25,718 bases of DNA from the NCBI GenBank assembly GCA_902497025.1, contig CABVDJ010000033.1:1-25718 (forward strand). The letters run 5' to 3'. Each line of letters opens with the position of its first letter. Within the stretch, counting starts at the first letter, position 1. Source of the stretch: an uncultured Collinsella sp. GTDB lineage: Bacteria; Actinomycetota; Coriobacteriia; Coriobacteriales; Coriobacteriaceae. The notes under the pieces are model-generated. The model saw nothing but the letters and a program-made list of their open reading frames with translations. It was not told the DNA's origin and made no database searches. Below, piece after piece: positions 7,519-13,992 of the stretch. Made by a program: the position numbers and the translations under genes.

Positions 7519-7983
7519 ATGGCGGATAACGAAGCGCTGTTTACGCCTGAGCTGGTGTTTTTTGATTGGGAGTGTGCGACGCCGGATGAGGCGTTTGCGC
7601 GGCTCGAGGGTGAGCTTGCCCCACGCGGCTACATTGCCGAGGGTTGGCTCAACGCCGTCCGCACGCGCGAGGACGCTTATCCCACGGGTCTCGCTATGCC
7701 GGCGGCAAACATCGCCATTCCGCATACCGATCCGGGATTTGTGGTCAAGCCCTATATCGCTGTGGTAAAGCCCGCCGCACCTGTGACGTTTAACGCGATG
7801 GCGGGCATGGGCGCCCCCGTGCCGGCGCAGATCATCGTCAATCTGGGTATTGCCGAGCCGGGCGGCCAGGTCGAGGCTCTGCAAGCGCTCATGAATATCT
7901 TTATGGATGCCGATGCCGCAGCCGATGTACTCGGCCAAACCACGTGCCAAGGCATGGTAGACGCCATCCGCCGCCACTTTTAG
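7519..7983 (+). CDS. PTS sugar transporter IIA component, fructose/galactitol type
   Basis: The 154-residue protein matches the PTS EIIA type 2 domain. The phospho-acceptor His69 lies in IAIPHTDPG, preceded by the family block REDAYPTGLAMPAANIAIPH. Such proteins receive phosphate from HPr and pass it to a IIB domain, or act in regulation. It most resembles the galactitol (GatA) branch by length and motif spacing, but the sugar cannot be told from sequence. No IIB or IIC gene is adjacent, so it is either a partner for a transporter elsewhere or a regulatory IIA. The ATG at 7519 is preceded by GAGAGG. Flanking gaps hold GGGAC-type repeats. Confidence 0.88.
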   Translation: MADNEALFTPELVFFDWECATPDEAFARLEGELAPRGYIAEGWLNAVRTREDAYPTGLAMPAANIAIPHTDPGFVVKPYIAVVKPAAPVTFNAMAGMGAPVPAQIIVNLGIAEPGGQVEALQALMNIFMDADAAADVLGQTTCQGMVDAIRRHF

Positions 7984-7984
7984 G

Positions 7985-8103
7985 GCCGGCACTTGGGGAG
8001 TGTCCCTAACTGCCGGCAGAAAAGGAACGTCCCTAACTGCCAACTGCCAGACTTGTCCCCTTTGCACCAAAATGGTGCAGATTAACCTGTCCCCAATGCA
8101 CCA
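7985..8103 (+). repeat. tandem cluster of GTCCC-core dyad repeats
   Basis: Three units are packed in 119 bases. Unit 1: GCCGGCACTTGGGGA (7985-7999) pairs with TCCCTAACTGCCGGC (8003-8017), 13 of 15 positions. Unit 2 repeats CGTCCCTAACTGCC (8029-8041). Unit 3: TGCACCA (8063-8069) pairs with TGGTGCA (8073-8079), which can also pair with TGCACCA at 8097-8103, enclosing AACCTGTCCCC. The units share the GTCCC core but not the arm sequence. Confidence 0.65.
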
Positions 8104-8126
8104 AGCGTGCCGCGGGGGCTGCGTTG

Positions 8127-8135
8127 TGACACAAT
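8127..8135 (+). promoter_or_regulatory. possible extended -10 for the PrsA-type foldase gene
   Basis: TGACACAAT fits an extended -10 (TGN plus CACAAT) 35 bases upstream of the ATG at 8171. It overlaps an 11-base palindrome, TTGTGACACAA (8124-8134), which could be an operator. No clear -35. Confidence 0.3.
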
Positions 8136-8170
8136 GGCGTTTGTTCGATTCGTTATGCGAAAGGCCAACT

Positions 8171-9391
8171 ATGGCAAATAAGAAAAAGAACTCCGAGGCC
8201 GCGCCGACGCCCGAGCAGCAGGCCCGCGCTGCCTCCAGCTCTCGCAAGAAGCAGCGCAAGACGTACGTGTCTAAGACCGTCAAGATCGTCTTGGTGGTCA
8301 TCGGCGTGCTGGCGATGCTGCTTTCCGTCTCGGCGATGGCGTGCTCCGGCCTTATGTCGCAGGCCGAGGACACCTCGGGCTACAAGCTGACCGGCGGTGT
8401 TGCTGCAACTATCAACGGCACCAACCTCACCGAGGACACCGTGACCAAGCAGATCATGAGCATGCGCACGTCCTACGGCTACACCAAGGACAAGGACTGG
8501 GCGCAGTATCTGGTTGACAACGACCTGACACCCAAGAAGTATCGCAAGCAGCTCATCGATTCCTACACGCAGCAGATTCTGCTTCAGCAGGCGCAGAAGG
8601 AAAACGGCGTGACGGTGTCGGACGAGGAGGTCGAGAAGGCTTGGAAGGACGCGTGCAAGAGCGCAGGCGGCGCCAAGACTTTTAAGGAGACTCTCAAGAC
8701 CTACGGCTACACCGAGGACACCTACAAGGATTCGCTCAAGGAGAGCCTGGCGCAGCAGAAGCTCAAGGATGCCGTGGCACCCACCAGCAAGCCCAAGGAC
8801 AGCGAGATTGTCGATTACATCAATGAGAACCTGTCCAACTACAACGATGCCCGTCGTTCGTCGAATATCCTGATCAAGGTCGATTCTGACGCTTCCGACG
8901 AGGACAAAGCTGCCGCCAAGGCCAAGGCGCAGGAGTGCCTGGACAAGATCAACTCCGGCGAGTTGAGCTTTGAGGACGCCGTGGAGCAGTACTCCGATGA
9001 CACCGGCTCCAAGGACAAGAAGGGCGATGTTGGCTGGGACAAGCTCACTACCTTCGTCGACAGCTACCAGGCGGCGCTCGAGGGGCTCAACAAGGGCGAT
9101 GTGAGCGACGTCGTCGAGTCGACCTATGGTTATCACATCATCAAGTGCACTGACTACTTCCATGTCGATAATCAGGTCGATGACATTAAGCAGGTGCCCA
9201 AGGACATCGAGAAGTACGTCTCCAACGTGGTGAAGACGCAGGCGGCAAGCACCGCGTACAGCGAGTGGCTGGAGCAGTACAAGAAGGATGCCGACATCAC
9301 CGTTAACCCCATGCCCAAGGACGTGCCGTACAACGTCAGTCTGAAGGGCGTCACCAAGAGCTCGACCGACAATTCGTCGACGACCAAGTAA
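8171..9391 (+). CDS. PrsA/SurA-type peptidyl-prolyl isomerase, membrane-linked foldase
   Basis: The protein likely helps secreted proteins fold outside the membrane. It has 406 residues: a lysine-rich tail (1-36), one hydrophobic segment (37-57) ending at Cys58, a SurA_N-like helical chaperone region (about 75-200) and a parvulin rotamase domain (about 229-330) with SNILIKV, FEDAVEQYSDD, GDVGW and YGYHIIKCTD. AMAC is an imperfect lipobox, so it may be a lipoprotein or simply anchored by the helix; the long cytosolic tail favours the second. The reading frame is open further upstream, but the ATG at 8171 follows GAAAGG and gives a sensible membrane segment. The YqeY gene follows after 54 bases. 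Confidence 0.88.
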   Translation: MANKKKNSEAAPTPEQQARAASSSRKKQRKTYVSKTVKIVLVVIGVLAMLLSVSAMACSGLMSQAEDTSGYKLTGGVAATINGTNLTEDTVTKQIMSMRTSYGYTKDKDWAQYLVDNDLTPKKYRKQLIDSYTQQILLQQAQKENGVTVSDEEVEKAWKDACKSAGGAKTFKETLKTYGYTEDTYKDSLKESLAQQKLKDAVAPTSKPKDSEIVDYINENLSNYNDARRSSNILIKVDSDASDEDKAAAKAKAQECLDKINSGELSFEDAVEQYSDDTGSKDKKGDVGWDKLTTFVDSYQAALEGLNKGDVSDVVESTYGYHIIKCTDYFHVDNQVDDIKQVPKDIEKYVSNVVKTQAASTAYSEWLEQYKKDADITVNPMPKDVPYNVSLKGVTKSSTDNSSTTK

Positions 9392-9445
9392 TCATGGGAC
9401 GGTGCTCGCGCGAGTGCCGCCCGCACTATTGAGGAGGATTTGCAG

Positions 9446-9889
9446 ATGACCAACGAAGAGCTGCAGAAGGAAATGATCGCGGCCATGAAGGCCAAGGACA
9501 AGGTTCGCCTGTCCATCATTCGCCAGGTTAAGGCCGAGGTGAAGAACATCGAGGTCAACGAGCGTCGTGATGTGACCGAGGAAGACGTCAACAGCATGAT
9601 CAAGCGTCTGATTAAGCAGACGAGCGAGACGCTGGAGATGTCCATTAAGGCCGGTACTGACCAGGAGCGTACCGACAACCTGACCGAGCAGGTCAAGATT
9701 CTGGAGAGCCTGCTGCCCGCGCAGGTTTCGGGCGAGGAGCTCGAGGCTCTGGTCGAGCAGGTCATCGCCGAGCTGGGCGCAACGTCCAAGAAGCAGATGG
9801 GCCAGGTTATGGGCGCACTCGGCAAGGCCACCGGCGGCAACTTTGATAAGCCTGCCGCGGCAAAGATCGTCGGCGCAAAGCTGGCTTAA
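9446..9889 (+). CDS. GatB/YqeY domain protein
   Basis: The 147-residue all-helical protein matches the YqeY family in length and in the blocks AMKAKDKVRLSIIRQVKAEVKNIE, MIKRLIKQTSETLEMSIKAG and ILESLLPAQVSGEELEALVEQV. It is related to the tail domain of GatB, the tRNA-dependent amidotransferase subunit, which binds tRNA; the role of the stand-alone protein is not settled. The ATG at 9446 has GAGGAGGA (9431-9438) at ideal distance; an in-frame TTG at 9440 is too close. It is probably cotranscribed with the foldase gene and ends at a terminator 30 bases on. Confidence 0.9.
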   Translation: MTNEELQKEMIAAMKAKDKVRLSIIRQVKAEVKNIEVNERRDVTEEDVNSMIKRLIKQTSETLEMSIKAGTDQERTDNLTEQVKILESLLPAQVSGEELEALVEQVIAELGATSKKQMGQVMGALGKATGGNFDKPAAAKIVGAKLA

Positions 9890-9918
9890 GGGCTGGCCGA
9901 CACATAGCCGATGCTGAG

Positions 9919-9950
9919 GGGCGTGACCATTGCGGTCGCGCCCTTTTTTG
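9919..9950 (+). terminator. rho-independent terminator after yqeY-like gene
   Basis: GGGCGTGACC (9919-9928) pairs with GGTCGCGCCC (9934-9943) with one G-U pair and a five-base loop, followed at once by TTTTTT. Confidence 0.93.
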
Positions 9951-9991
9951 TTGGCCGATGAAGGGCGCCTCCCCTGGCTGGTCATTGGGTG

Positions 9992-10058
9992 CTCATTGGG
10001 GACAGACTTAAATGAGTGCCCAATGAGCAGGCACTCATTTAAGTCTGTCCCCAATGAG
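9992..10058. repeat. perfect 29-bp inverted repeat with GGGGACAG core
   Basis: Positions 9992-10020 and 10030-10058 are exact reverse complements, separated by nine bases. Each arm carries ATTGGGGACAGACTTAAATG or its complement. There is no T-run. It belongs by core motif to the GGGACAG repeat family of this window, but has the longest arms. It lies between the YqeY terminator and the ABC operon promoter. Confidence 0.95.
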
Positions 10059-10123
10059 TGGGTTAAAGGTTGCGGGTTCTTTACGGGAATGTAGTGTGGG
10101 CTGCGGAAACGCGGTTCTTTCCG

Positions 10124-10129
10124 TACAAT
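10124..10129 (+). promoter_or_regulatory. -10 box for the amino-acid ABC operon
   Basis: TACAAT lies 36 bases upstream of the ATPase start and matches the -10 consensus in five of six positions. No good -35 is visible at 17 bases. A small dyad (GGAAA/TTTCC) lies just upstream. Confidence 0.4.
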
Positions 10130-10164
10130 AGTTCAACTCGTGTAAACGCAGGGAAGGGACATTC

Positions 10165-10896
10165 ATGGCAGACATGATCGAGATCAAGCATCTCAACAAG
10201 TACTTTGGCGACCTGCATGTGCTCAAAGATATCAATCTCACCGTCAAGCGCGGCGAGAAGCTCGTAATGATCGGGCCTTCCGGCTCGGGTAAGTCGACGC
10301 TCATCCGTTGCGTCGATTATCTGGAGGAGCCCACGTCGGGCGAGGTCGTCATCGACGGTACGCCGCTCACCAAAAAGAATCACCTGGAGATGGCTCGCAA
10401 GTACAGCTCCATGGTGTTTCAGCAGTTCAACCTGTATCCCAACATGACGGTGCTGGGCAACCTGACGCTCGCACCCATCAAGCTGCAAAAGAAGAGCAAG
10501 GAGGAGGCGACCGAGATCGCCATTGCCGCGCTCAAGCGCGTCGGCATGGCGCATAAGGCCGGCGAGTATCCGCAGAATCTCTCGGGCGGTCAGCAGCAGC
10601 GCATCGCCATCGCCCGTGCCCTGTGCACCAAGCAGCCCATCATCCTGTTTGACGAGCCGACCTCGGCGCTCGACCCCGAGATGGTCCAGGAAGTCTTGGA
10701 CGTTATGATTGAGCTCGCGCAGGAGGACATCACCATGATCTGCGTGACGCACGAGATGGGCTTTGCGCGCCAGGTGGCCGACCGCGTCATCTTTATGGAG
10801 GACGGCCGCATCCTGGAGGAGGGCACGCCCGAGCACTTCTTCGATAACCCCGAGAACCCGCGCTGCCGCGAGTTCCTGTCCAAGATTCTGCACTAG
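10165..10896 (+). CDS. polar amino-acid ABC transporter ATP-binding protein (GlnQ-like)
   Basis: This cytoplasmic ATPase would drive amino-acid import with the following three genes. The 243-residue protein has Walker A GPSGSGKST at 37-45, Q-loop FQQFNLYP near 85-92, signature LSGGQQQ at 139-145, Walker B IILFDEP at 159-165 and the switch His196. QFNLYPNMTVLGNL and THEMGFARQVADRVIFMEDG are typical of the glutamine/glutamate/arginine branch. The ATG at 10165 follows GGGAAGGGA. It is the first gene of a four-gene importer set; its stop is eight bases from the lipoprotein start. Confidence 0.93.
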   Translation: MADMIEIKHLNKYFGDLHVLKDINLTVKRGEKLVMIGPSGSGKSTLIRCVDYLEEPTSGEVVIDGTPLTKKNHLEMARKYSSMVFQQFNLYPNMTVLGNLTLAPIKLQKKSKEEATEIAIAALKRVGMAHKAGEYPQNLSGGQQQRIAIARALCTKQPIILFDEPTSALDPEMVQEVLDVMIELAQEDITMICVTHEMGFARQVADRVIFMEDGRILEEGTPEHFFDNPENPRCREFLSKILH

Positions 10897-10904
10897 GTGC
10901 GGTG

Positions 10905-11780
10905 ATGGACATGACGGATATGACGAGGGCGGCCGTGTCGCGCCGTCACTTTTTGCAGCTGGCGGGCGCCGGCATGCTTGCGCTGACGGGGACCGCGCTT
11001 GCCGGTTGCGGCAACTCCACCAGCAGCGAGGGCTCCGACAAGGGGTCCAAGCTTGCGGCCATCAAGTCGCGTGGCCATCTGAATGCCGGCGTTAAGAAGG
11101 ACGTTCCCGGCTATGGCTATTACGACACCGCCAAGGGCCGCTTTGAGGGCATGGAAGTTGATTTGTGCTACCAGATCGCTGCTGCCGTCTTTGGCGTGAG
11201 TTACAAGGAGGCCCGCGCCCAGGAGCTTGTCGAGTTTACCGATGTAACGCCCAAGACGCGCGGCCCGCTGATCGATAACGGCCAGCTTGACGTGGTCGCG
11301 GCGACCTACACCATCACCGACGAGCGCAAGAAGAGCTGGGATTTCTCGACGCCGTACCGCACCGACTACGTGGGACTCATGGTCAAGAAGCGTTCGGGCT
11401 TTACCTCGATTGAGGACCTGGACGGCAAGGTCATCGGCGTGAGCCAGGGTGCTACCACGCAGGGCCTGATCGAGCAGATGATCAAGGACAACGGCTTTAG
11501 CTGCAAGCCCGAGTTTAGGGCCTTTAGCGGCTACCCCATCATCAAGAGTTCGCTCGACGCCGGCAATATCGATGTCTTTGCCATGGACCGCTCCACGCTG
11601 GCCGGTTACATGAACGAGACCGTTGAGCTGCTGCAGCCCGAGGTCAAGTTTGGCGAGCAGGGCTACGGCGTGGCGACCAAGAAGGGCTGCGACCTTTCGG
11701 CCGTGGTCGATCAGGTGATTTGCGATCGCCTGGCCGACGGTTGGCTCGACCAAGAGGTCAAGACCTGGGGTCTTGTATAG
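10905..11780 (+). CDS. amino-acid ABC transporter substrate-binding lipoprotein with Tat-type signal
   Basis: This protein would catch an amino acid outside the membrane and deliver it to the two permeases. It is a family 3 solute-binding protein of 291 residues. The signal region has SRRHFLQLAG (12-21), a twin-arginine motif, then a hydrophobic stretch and the lipobox LAGC with Cys35 as lipid anchor. The mature domain starts after a Gly/Ser linker and has AGVKKDVPGYGYYD, FEGMEVDLCYQIA and FSTPYRTDYVGLMV. The ligand (glutamate, glutamine or another polar amino acid) cannot be fixed. The start is uncertain among GTG 10902, ATG 10905 and ATG 10911; 10905 has AGGTG five bases upstream. Export folded through Tat is inference from the motif. 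Confidence 0.9.
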   Translation: MDMTDMTRAAVSRRHFLQLAGAGMLALTGTALAGCGNSTSSEGSDKGSKLAAIKSRGHLNAGVKKDVPGYGYYDTAKGRFEGMEVDLCYQIAAAVFGVSYKEARAQELVEFTDVTPKTRGPLIDNGQLDVVAATYTITDERKKSWDFSTPYRTDYVGLMVKKRSGFTSIEDLDGKVIGVSQGATTQGLIEQMIKDNGFSCKPEFRAFSGYPIIKSSLDAGNIDVFAMDRSTLAGYMNETVELLQPEVKFGEQGYGVATKKGCDLSAVVDQVICDRLADGWLDQEVKTWGLV

Positions 11781-11805
11781 GCGCATCGTCCAAGGAAGGA
11801 ATCGA

Positions 11806-12552
11806 ATGCTCGAAGGATTATTTGACGCCGACCGTTGGTCGACGACATTTCAAAACATGGGGCCCTTCTGGGAGGGCTTTGGTGTGACGCTACAGGTGGT
11901 CGTTGCCGGTCTGCTGCTGTCGCTGGTGCTGGGCACGCTGCTGGGCGTGTTCTCAACCACTCGTTCACGCGTGCTGCGCACCATAAGCCGCGTGTACGTG
12001 GAGTTTTACCAGAACACCCCGTTGCCCGTGCAGGTGCTCTTTATGTACATGGCCGGTCCGCAGTTTTTGCAGGCCATAACCGGTGCCGACCAGCCGGTGC
12101 GCATCGCGCCGTTCGTGCTGGGCTTCTTGGGTGTGGGCCTGTATCACGCGGCCTACATTTCGGAGGTCATCCGCACTGGTATCGAGGCGGTTCCGCGCGG
12201 TCAGATGGAAGCGGCCCAGAGCCAGGGCTTCACCCGTGCGCAGGCGTATTGGTACATCGTGCTGCCCCAGACATTCAAGATCATTCTGCCGCCGCTGTGT
12301 AACCAGGCGCTCAACCTGGTCAAGAACACGTCGGTGCTGGCACTTGTGGCCGGCGGCGACCTTATGTACCGTTCCGACAACTTTGTGAGTCTGTACGGTT
12401 ACCTGCAGGGATACATCGTCTGCTGCCTTATGTACTTTATCATCTGCTTTCCGCTCGCCATGCTGGTGCAGTGGCTCGAGCGCCGCTCCAAGGAGCGTCC
12501 GCGCGGCGTGAGCCTGGCCGAGCTGGGGCTCGACAACGTAGAGGAGGCCTAG
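11806..12552 (+). CDS. polar amino-acid ABC transporter permease (HisM/GlnP family), first
   Basis: The 248-residue membrane protein has about five helices, beginning at EGFGVTLQVVVAGLLLSLVLGTLLG. The EAA loop that docks the ATPase reads EAAQSQGFTRAQAYWYIVLPQ, and YVEFYQNTPLPVQVLFMY is the usual second-helix signature of this family. It should pair with the next permease as a heterodimer. The ATG at 11806 has AAGGAAGGA (11792-11800) upstream; an earlier in-frame codon at 11773 would overlap the lipoprotein gene and lacks this site. The C-terminal tail is charged. Confidence 0.92.
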   Translation: MLEGLFDADRWSTTFQNMGPFWEGFGVTLQVVVAGLLLSLVLGTLLGVFSTTRSRVLRTISRVYVEFYQNTPLPVQVLFMYMAGPQFLQAITGADQPVRIAPFVLGFLGVGLYHAAYISEVIRTGIEAVPRGQMEAAQSQGFTRAQAYWYIVLPQTFKIILPPLCNQALNLVKNTSVLALVAGGDLMYRSDNFVSLYGYLQGYIVCCLMYFIICFPLAMLVQWLERRSKERPRGVSLAELGLDNVEEA

Positions 12553-12555
12553 CGC

Positions 12556-13194
12556 ATGGAAATCTTCAACGCGACCAACCTGCTCTACATTTGGGGCGGC
12601 TTTGTTAAGACGATCGAGATCTCGGCGCTGTCGATCTTTTTCTCGCTCATCTTTGGCACGGTGCTGGCGCTCGTTAAAAGCTACGCGCCCCGCCCGTTCC
12701 GTATTTTGGTGAGCGCCTATATCGAGTTGTTCCGCTGCACGCCAAACCTGCTGTGGATCCTGTTTATCTACTTTACGGTGCAGGGTTTGGACATTGTGAT
12801 TTCGACCATCGCCTTTACGCTGTTTACCAGCGCTGTTATGGCCGAGATTGTGCGCGGCGGCCTCAACTCGATTCCGCGCGGCCAGTTTGAGGCAGCGCAG
12901 AGCCAAGGCTTTGGCTTCTTTGCCACCATGCGCTACATCATTCTGCCGCAGACGTTTAAGACGATCATTCCGGCGCTGTTTAGCCAGTGCACGACTGTCA
13001 TCAAGGACAGCTCGTATCTTTCGGGCATTAACGTGGCCGAGCTCATGTACACGGCAAACGTCGTGATGGCCCACGCGATCGACCTGTCGCAGGTGCTTAT
13101 GCTCTACGGCCTGGTGTTTGCGATGTACTTTGTGCTCAACTTTGGTATCTCGCTGCTGGTCCGAGCGTATCAGCGCCGCATCGTGGCAGCGTAG
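12556..13194 (+). CDS. polar amino-acid ABC transporter permease (HisM/GlnP family), second
   Basis: The 212-residue permease has the family signature YIELFRCTPNLLWILFIYF and the EAA loop FEAAQSQGFGFFATMRYIILPQ. It starts three bases after the first permease stop, with GAGGAGG at 12541-12547 inside the upstream coding end, so the two are made in step. Together with the ATPase and lipoprotein it completes an importer. Its stop is followed at once by a palindrome. Confidence 0.92.
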   Translation: MEIFNATNLLYIWGGFVKTIEISALSIFFSLIFGTVLALVKSYAPRPFRILVSAYIELFRCTPNLLWILFIYFTVQGLDIVISTIAFTLFTSAVMAEIVRGGLNSIPRGQFEAAQSQGFGFFATMRYIILPQTFKTIIPALFSQCTTVIKDSSYLSGINVAELMYTANVVMAHAIDLSQVLMLYGLVFAMYFVLNFGISLLVRAYQRRIVAA

Positions 13195-13196
13195 AA

Positions 13197-13225
13197 TGTG
13201 ACAAAGGGACTGTCCCTTTGTCACA
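13197..13225. repeat. near-perfect palindrome with GGGAC/GTCCC core
   Basis: TGTGACAAAGGGAC (13197-13210) and GTCCCTTTGTCACA (13212-13225) are exact complements around a single T. It begins three bases after the permease stop and ends just before the ribosome site of the next gene (GAAAGGA, 13229-13235). No T-run follows. It could protect the upstream mRNA end or limit translation of the next gene. Confidence 0.9.
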
Positions 13226-13242
13226 TAGAGAAAGGAATCGCG

Positions 13243-13866
13243 ATGAGCGATCTGGAGAATAAGAAGAATCCTGTGGTCATTACCATCGCGCGCGACTTTG
13301 GCGCCGAGGGCCACGAGATTGGTCGCATGCTTGCCGACGAGTTGGGGATTCCGCTGTACGATAACGAGCTGCTGGTACGTGCGTCGCTGCGCGCGGGCGA
13401 GTCGCTCGATAAGATGGCCGCCTATGACGAACGTCTGGCCGTTGAGAACATGGCGTTTCTGCCCGACCGCTACGATGCGCGTTCGTACTCGGATAAGTTG
13501 TTCCAAAAGATGAGCCAGGTGATTTTGGATTTGGGCGAGACCGAGAGCTGCATTATCGAAGGCCGCCTGTCCGATTATCTGCTTCGCAACAACCCCAACC
13601 ACATTGCCGTGTTGGTGACCGCTCCCTTTGAGGACCGCGTCGAGATCGTGCGCAAGAAGCGTGGCCTTAACAAAAAGAAGGGCGCCAAGCTGGTCAAACA
13701 GCAGCAGAAGGCGCGCGAGGCGTTCTATAAGCGCTACAGTGCCGGCAAATGGAAGATGACGAGCGGTAAGGATATCGTAGTCAACCGCGCCAAGCTGGGC
13801 CGCGAAGGCTGCAAGGACGTCATCGCCGCGGCCTACCGCTACAAGGTGGCCCAACTCGAAGGCTAA
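13243..13866 (+). CDS. cytidylate kinase-like family protein
   Basis: The 207-residue protein fits the cytidylate kinase-like family (Cytidylate_kin2), which shares the nucleotide-kinase fold but is of unproven substrate. It opens with VVITIARDFGAEGHEIGRMLADELGIPLYDNELL, where ARDFGAEGHEIG stands in the place of the usual GxxGxGK P-loop and lacks its Lys, and has a later CIIEGRLSDYLL strand and basic RKKRGLNKKKGAKL lid-like segment. The ATG at 13243 has GAAAGGA at seven bases. It follows the ABC operon by 48 bases, separated by a palindrome, and may be read through from it. Whether it is an active kinase is unknown. Confidence 0.82.
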   Translation: MSDLENKKNPVVITIARDFGAEGHEIGRMLADELGIPLYDNELLVRASLRAGESLDKMAAYDERLAVENMAFLPDRYDARSYSDKLFQKMSQVILDLGETESCIIEGRLSDYLLRNNPNHIAVLVTAPFEDRVEIVRKKRGLNKKKGAKLVKQQQKAREAFYKRYSAGKWKMTSGKDIVVNRAKLGREGCKDVIAAAYRYKVAQLEG

Positions 13867-13875
13867 CCGACCAAA

Positions 13876-13910
13876 ACCACCACAAAGGGGACAGGCACCT
13901 TTGTGGTGGT
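13876..13910. repeat. 13-bp inverted repeat with GGGGACAG loop
   Basis: ACCACCACAAAGG (13876-13888) pairs exactly with CCTTTGTGGTGGT (13898-13910) around GGACAGGCA. The GGGGACAG spans the arm-loop border. It lies ten bases after the kinase-like stop and just before a true terminator. Confidence 0.9.
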
Positions 13911-13926
13911 GGGACGGCCGGCATAG

Positions 13927-13966
13927 AAAAAGTCCCCGCCGAGCGTGTGCTCGACGGGGACTTTGC
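13927..13966. terminator. bidirectional terminator between convergent genes
   Basis: AAAAAGTCCCCG pairs with CGGGGACTTT (right arm 13955-13964) and the loop contains CGAGC-GTGT-GCTCG. It can serve both the plus-strand kinase-like gene and the minus-strand nfnB gene ending at 13993. Confidence 0.85.
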
Positions 13967-13992
13967 CGTTTAATGGCTAGCGCTGAGGGTGA

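Noticed and set aside
7985..8103. Considered as a CRISPR array because of repeated TGCACCA and CTAACTGCC.
   Set aside because: Units are unequal, alternate in orientation and lack unique spacers of constant length; no cas gene is present.
11965..13854. A 629-codon minus-strand frame across the two permeases and the kinase-like gene.
   Set aside because: Shadow of three plus-strand genes with proper ribosome sites; composition is low-complexity and His/Arg-rich.
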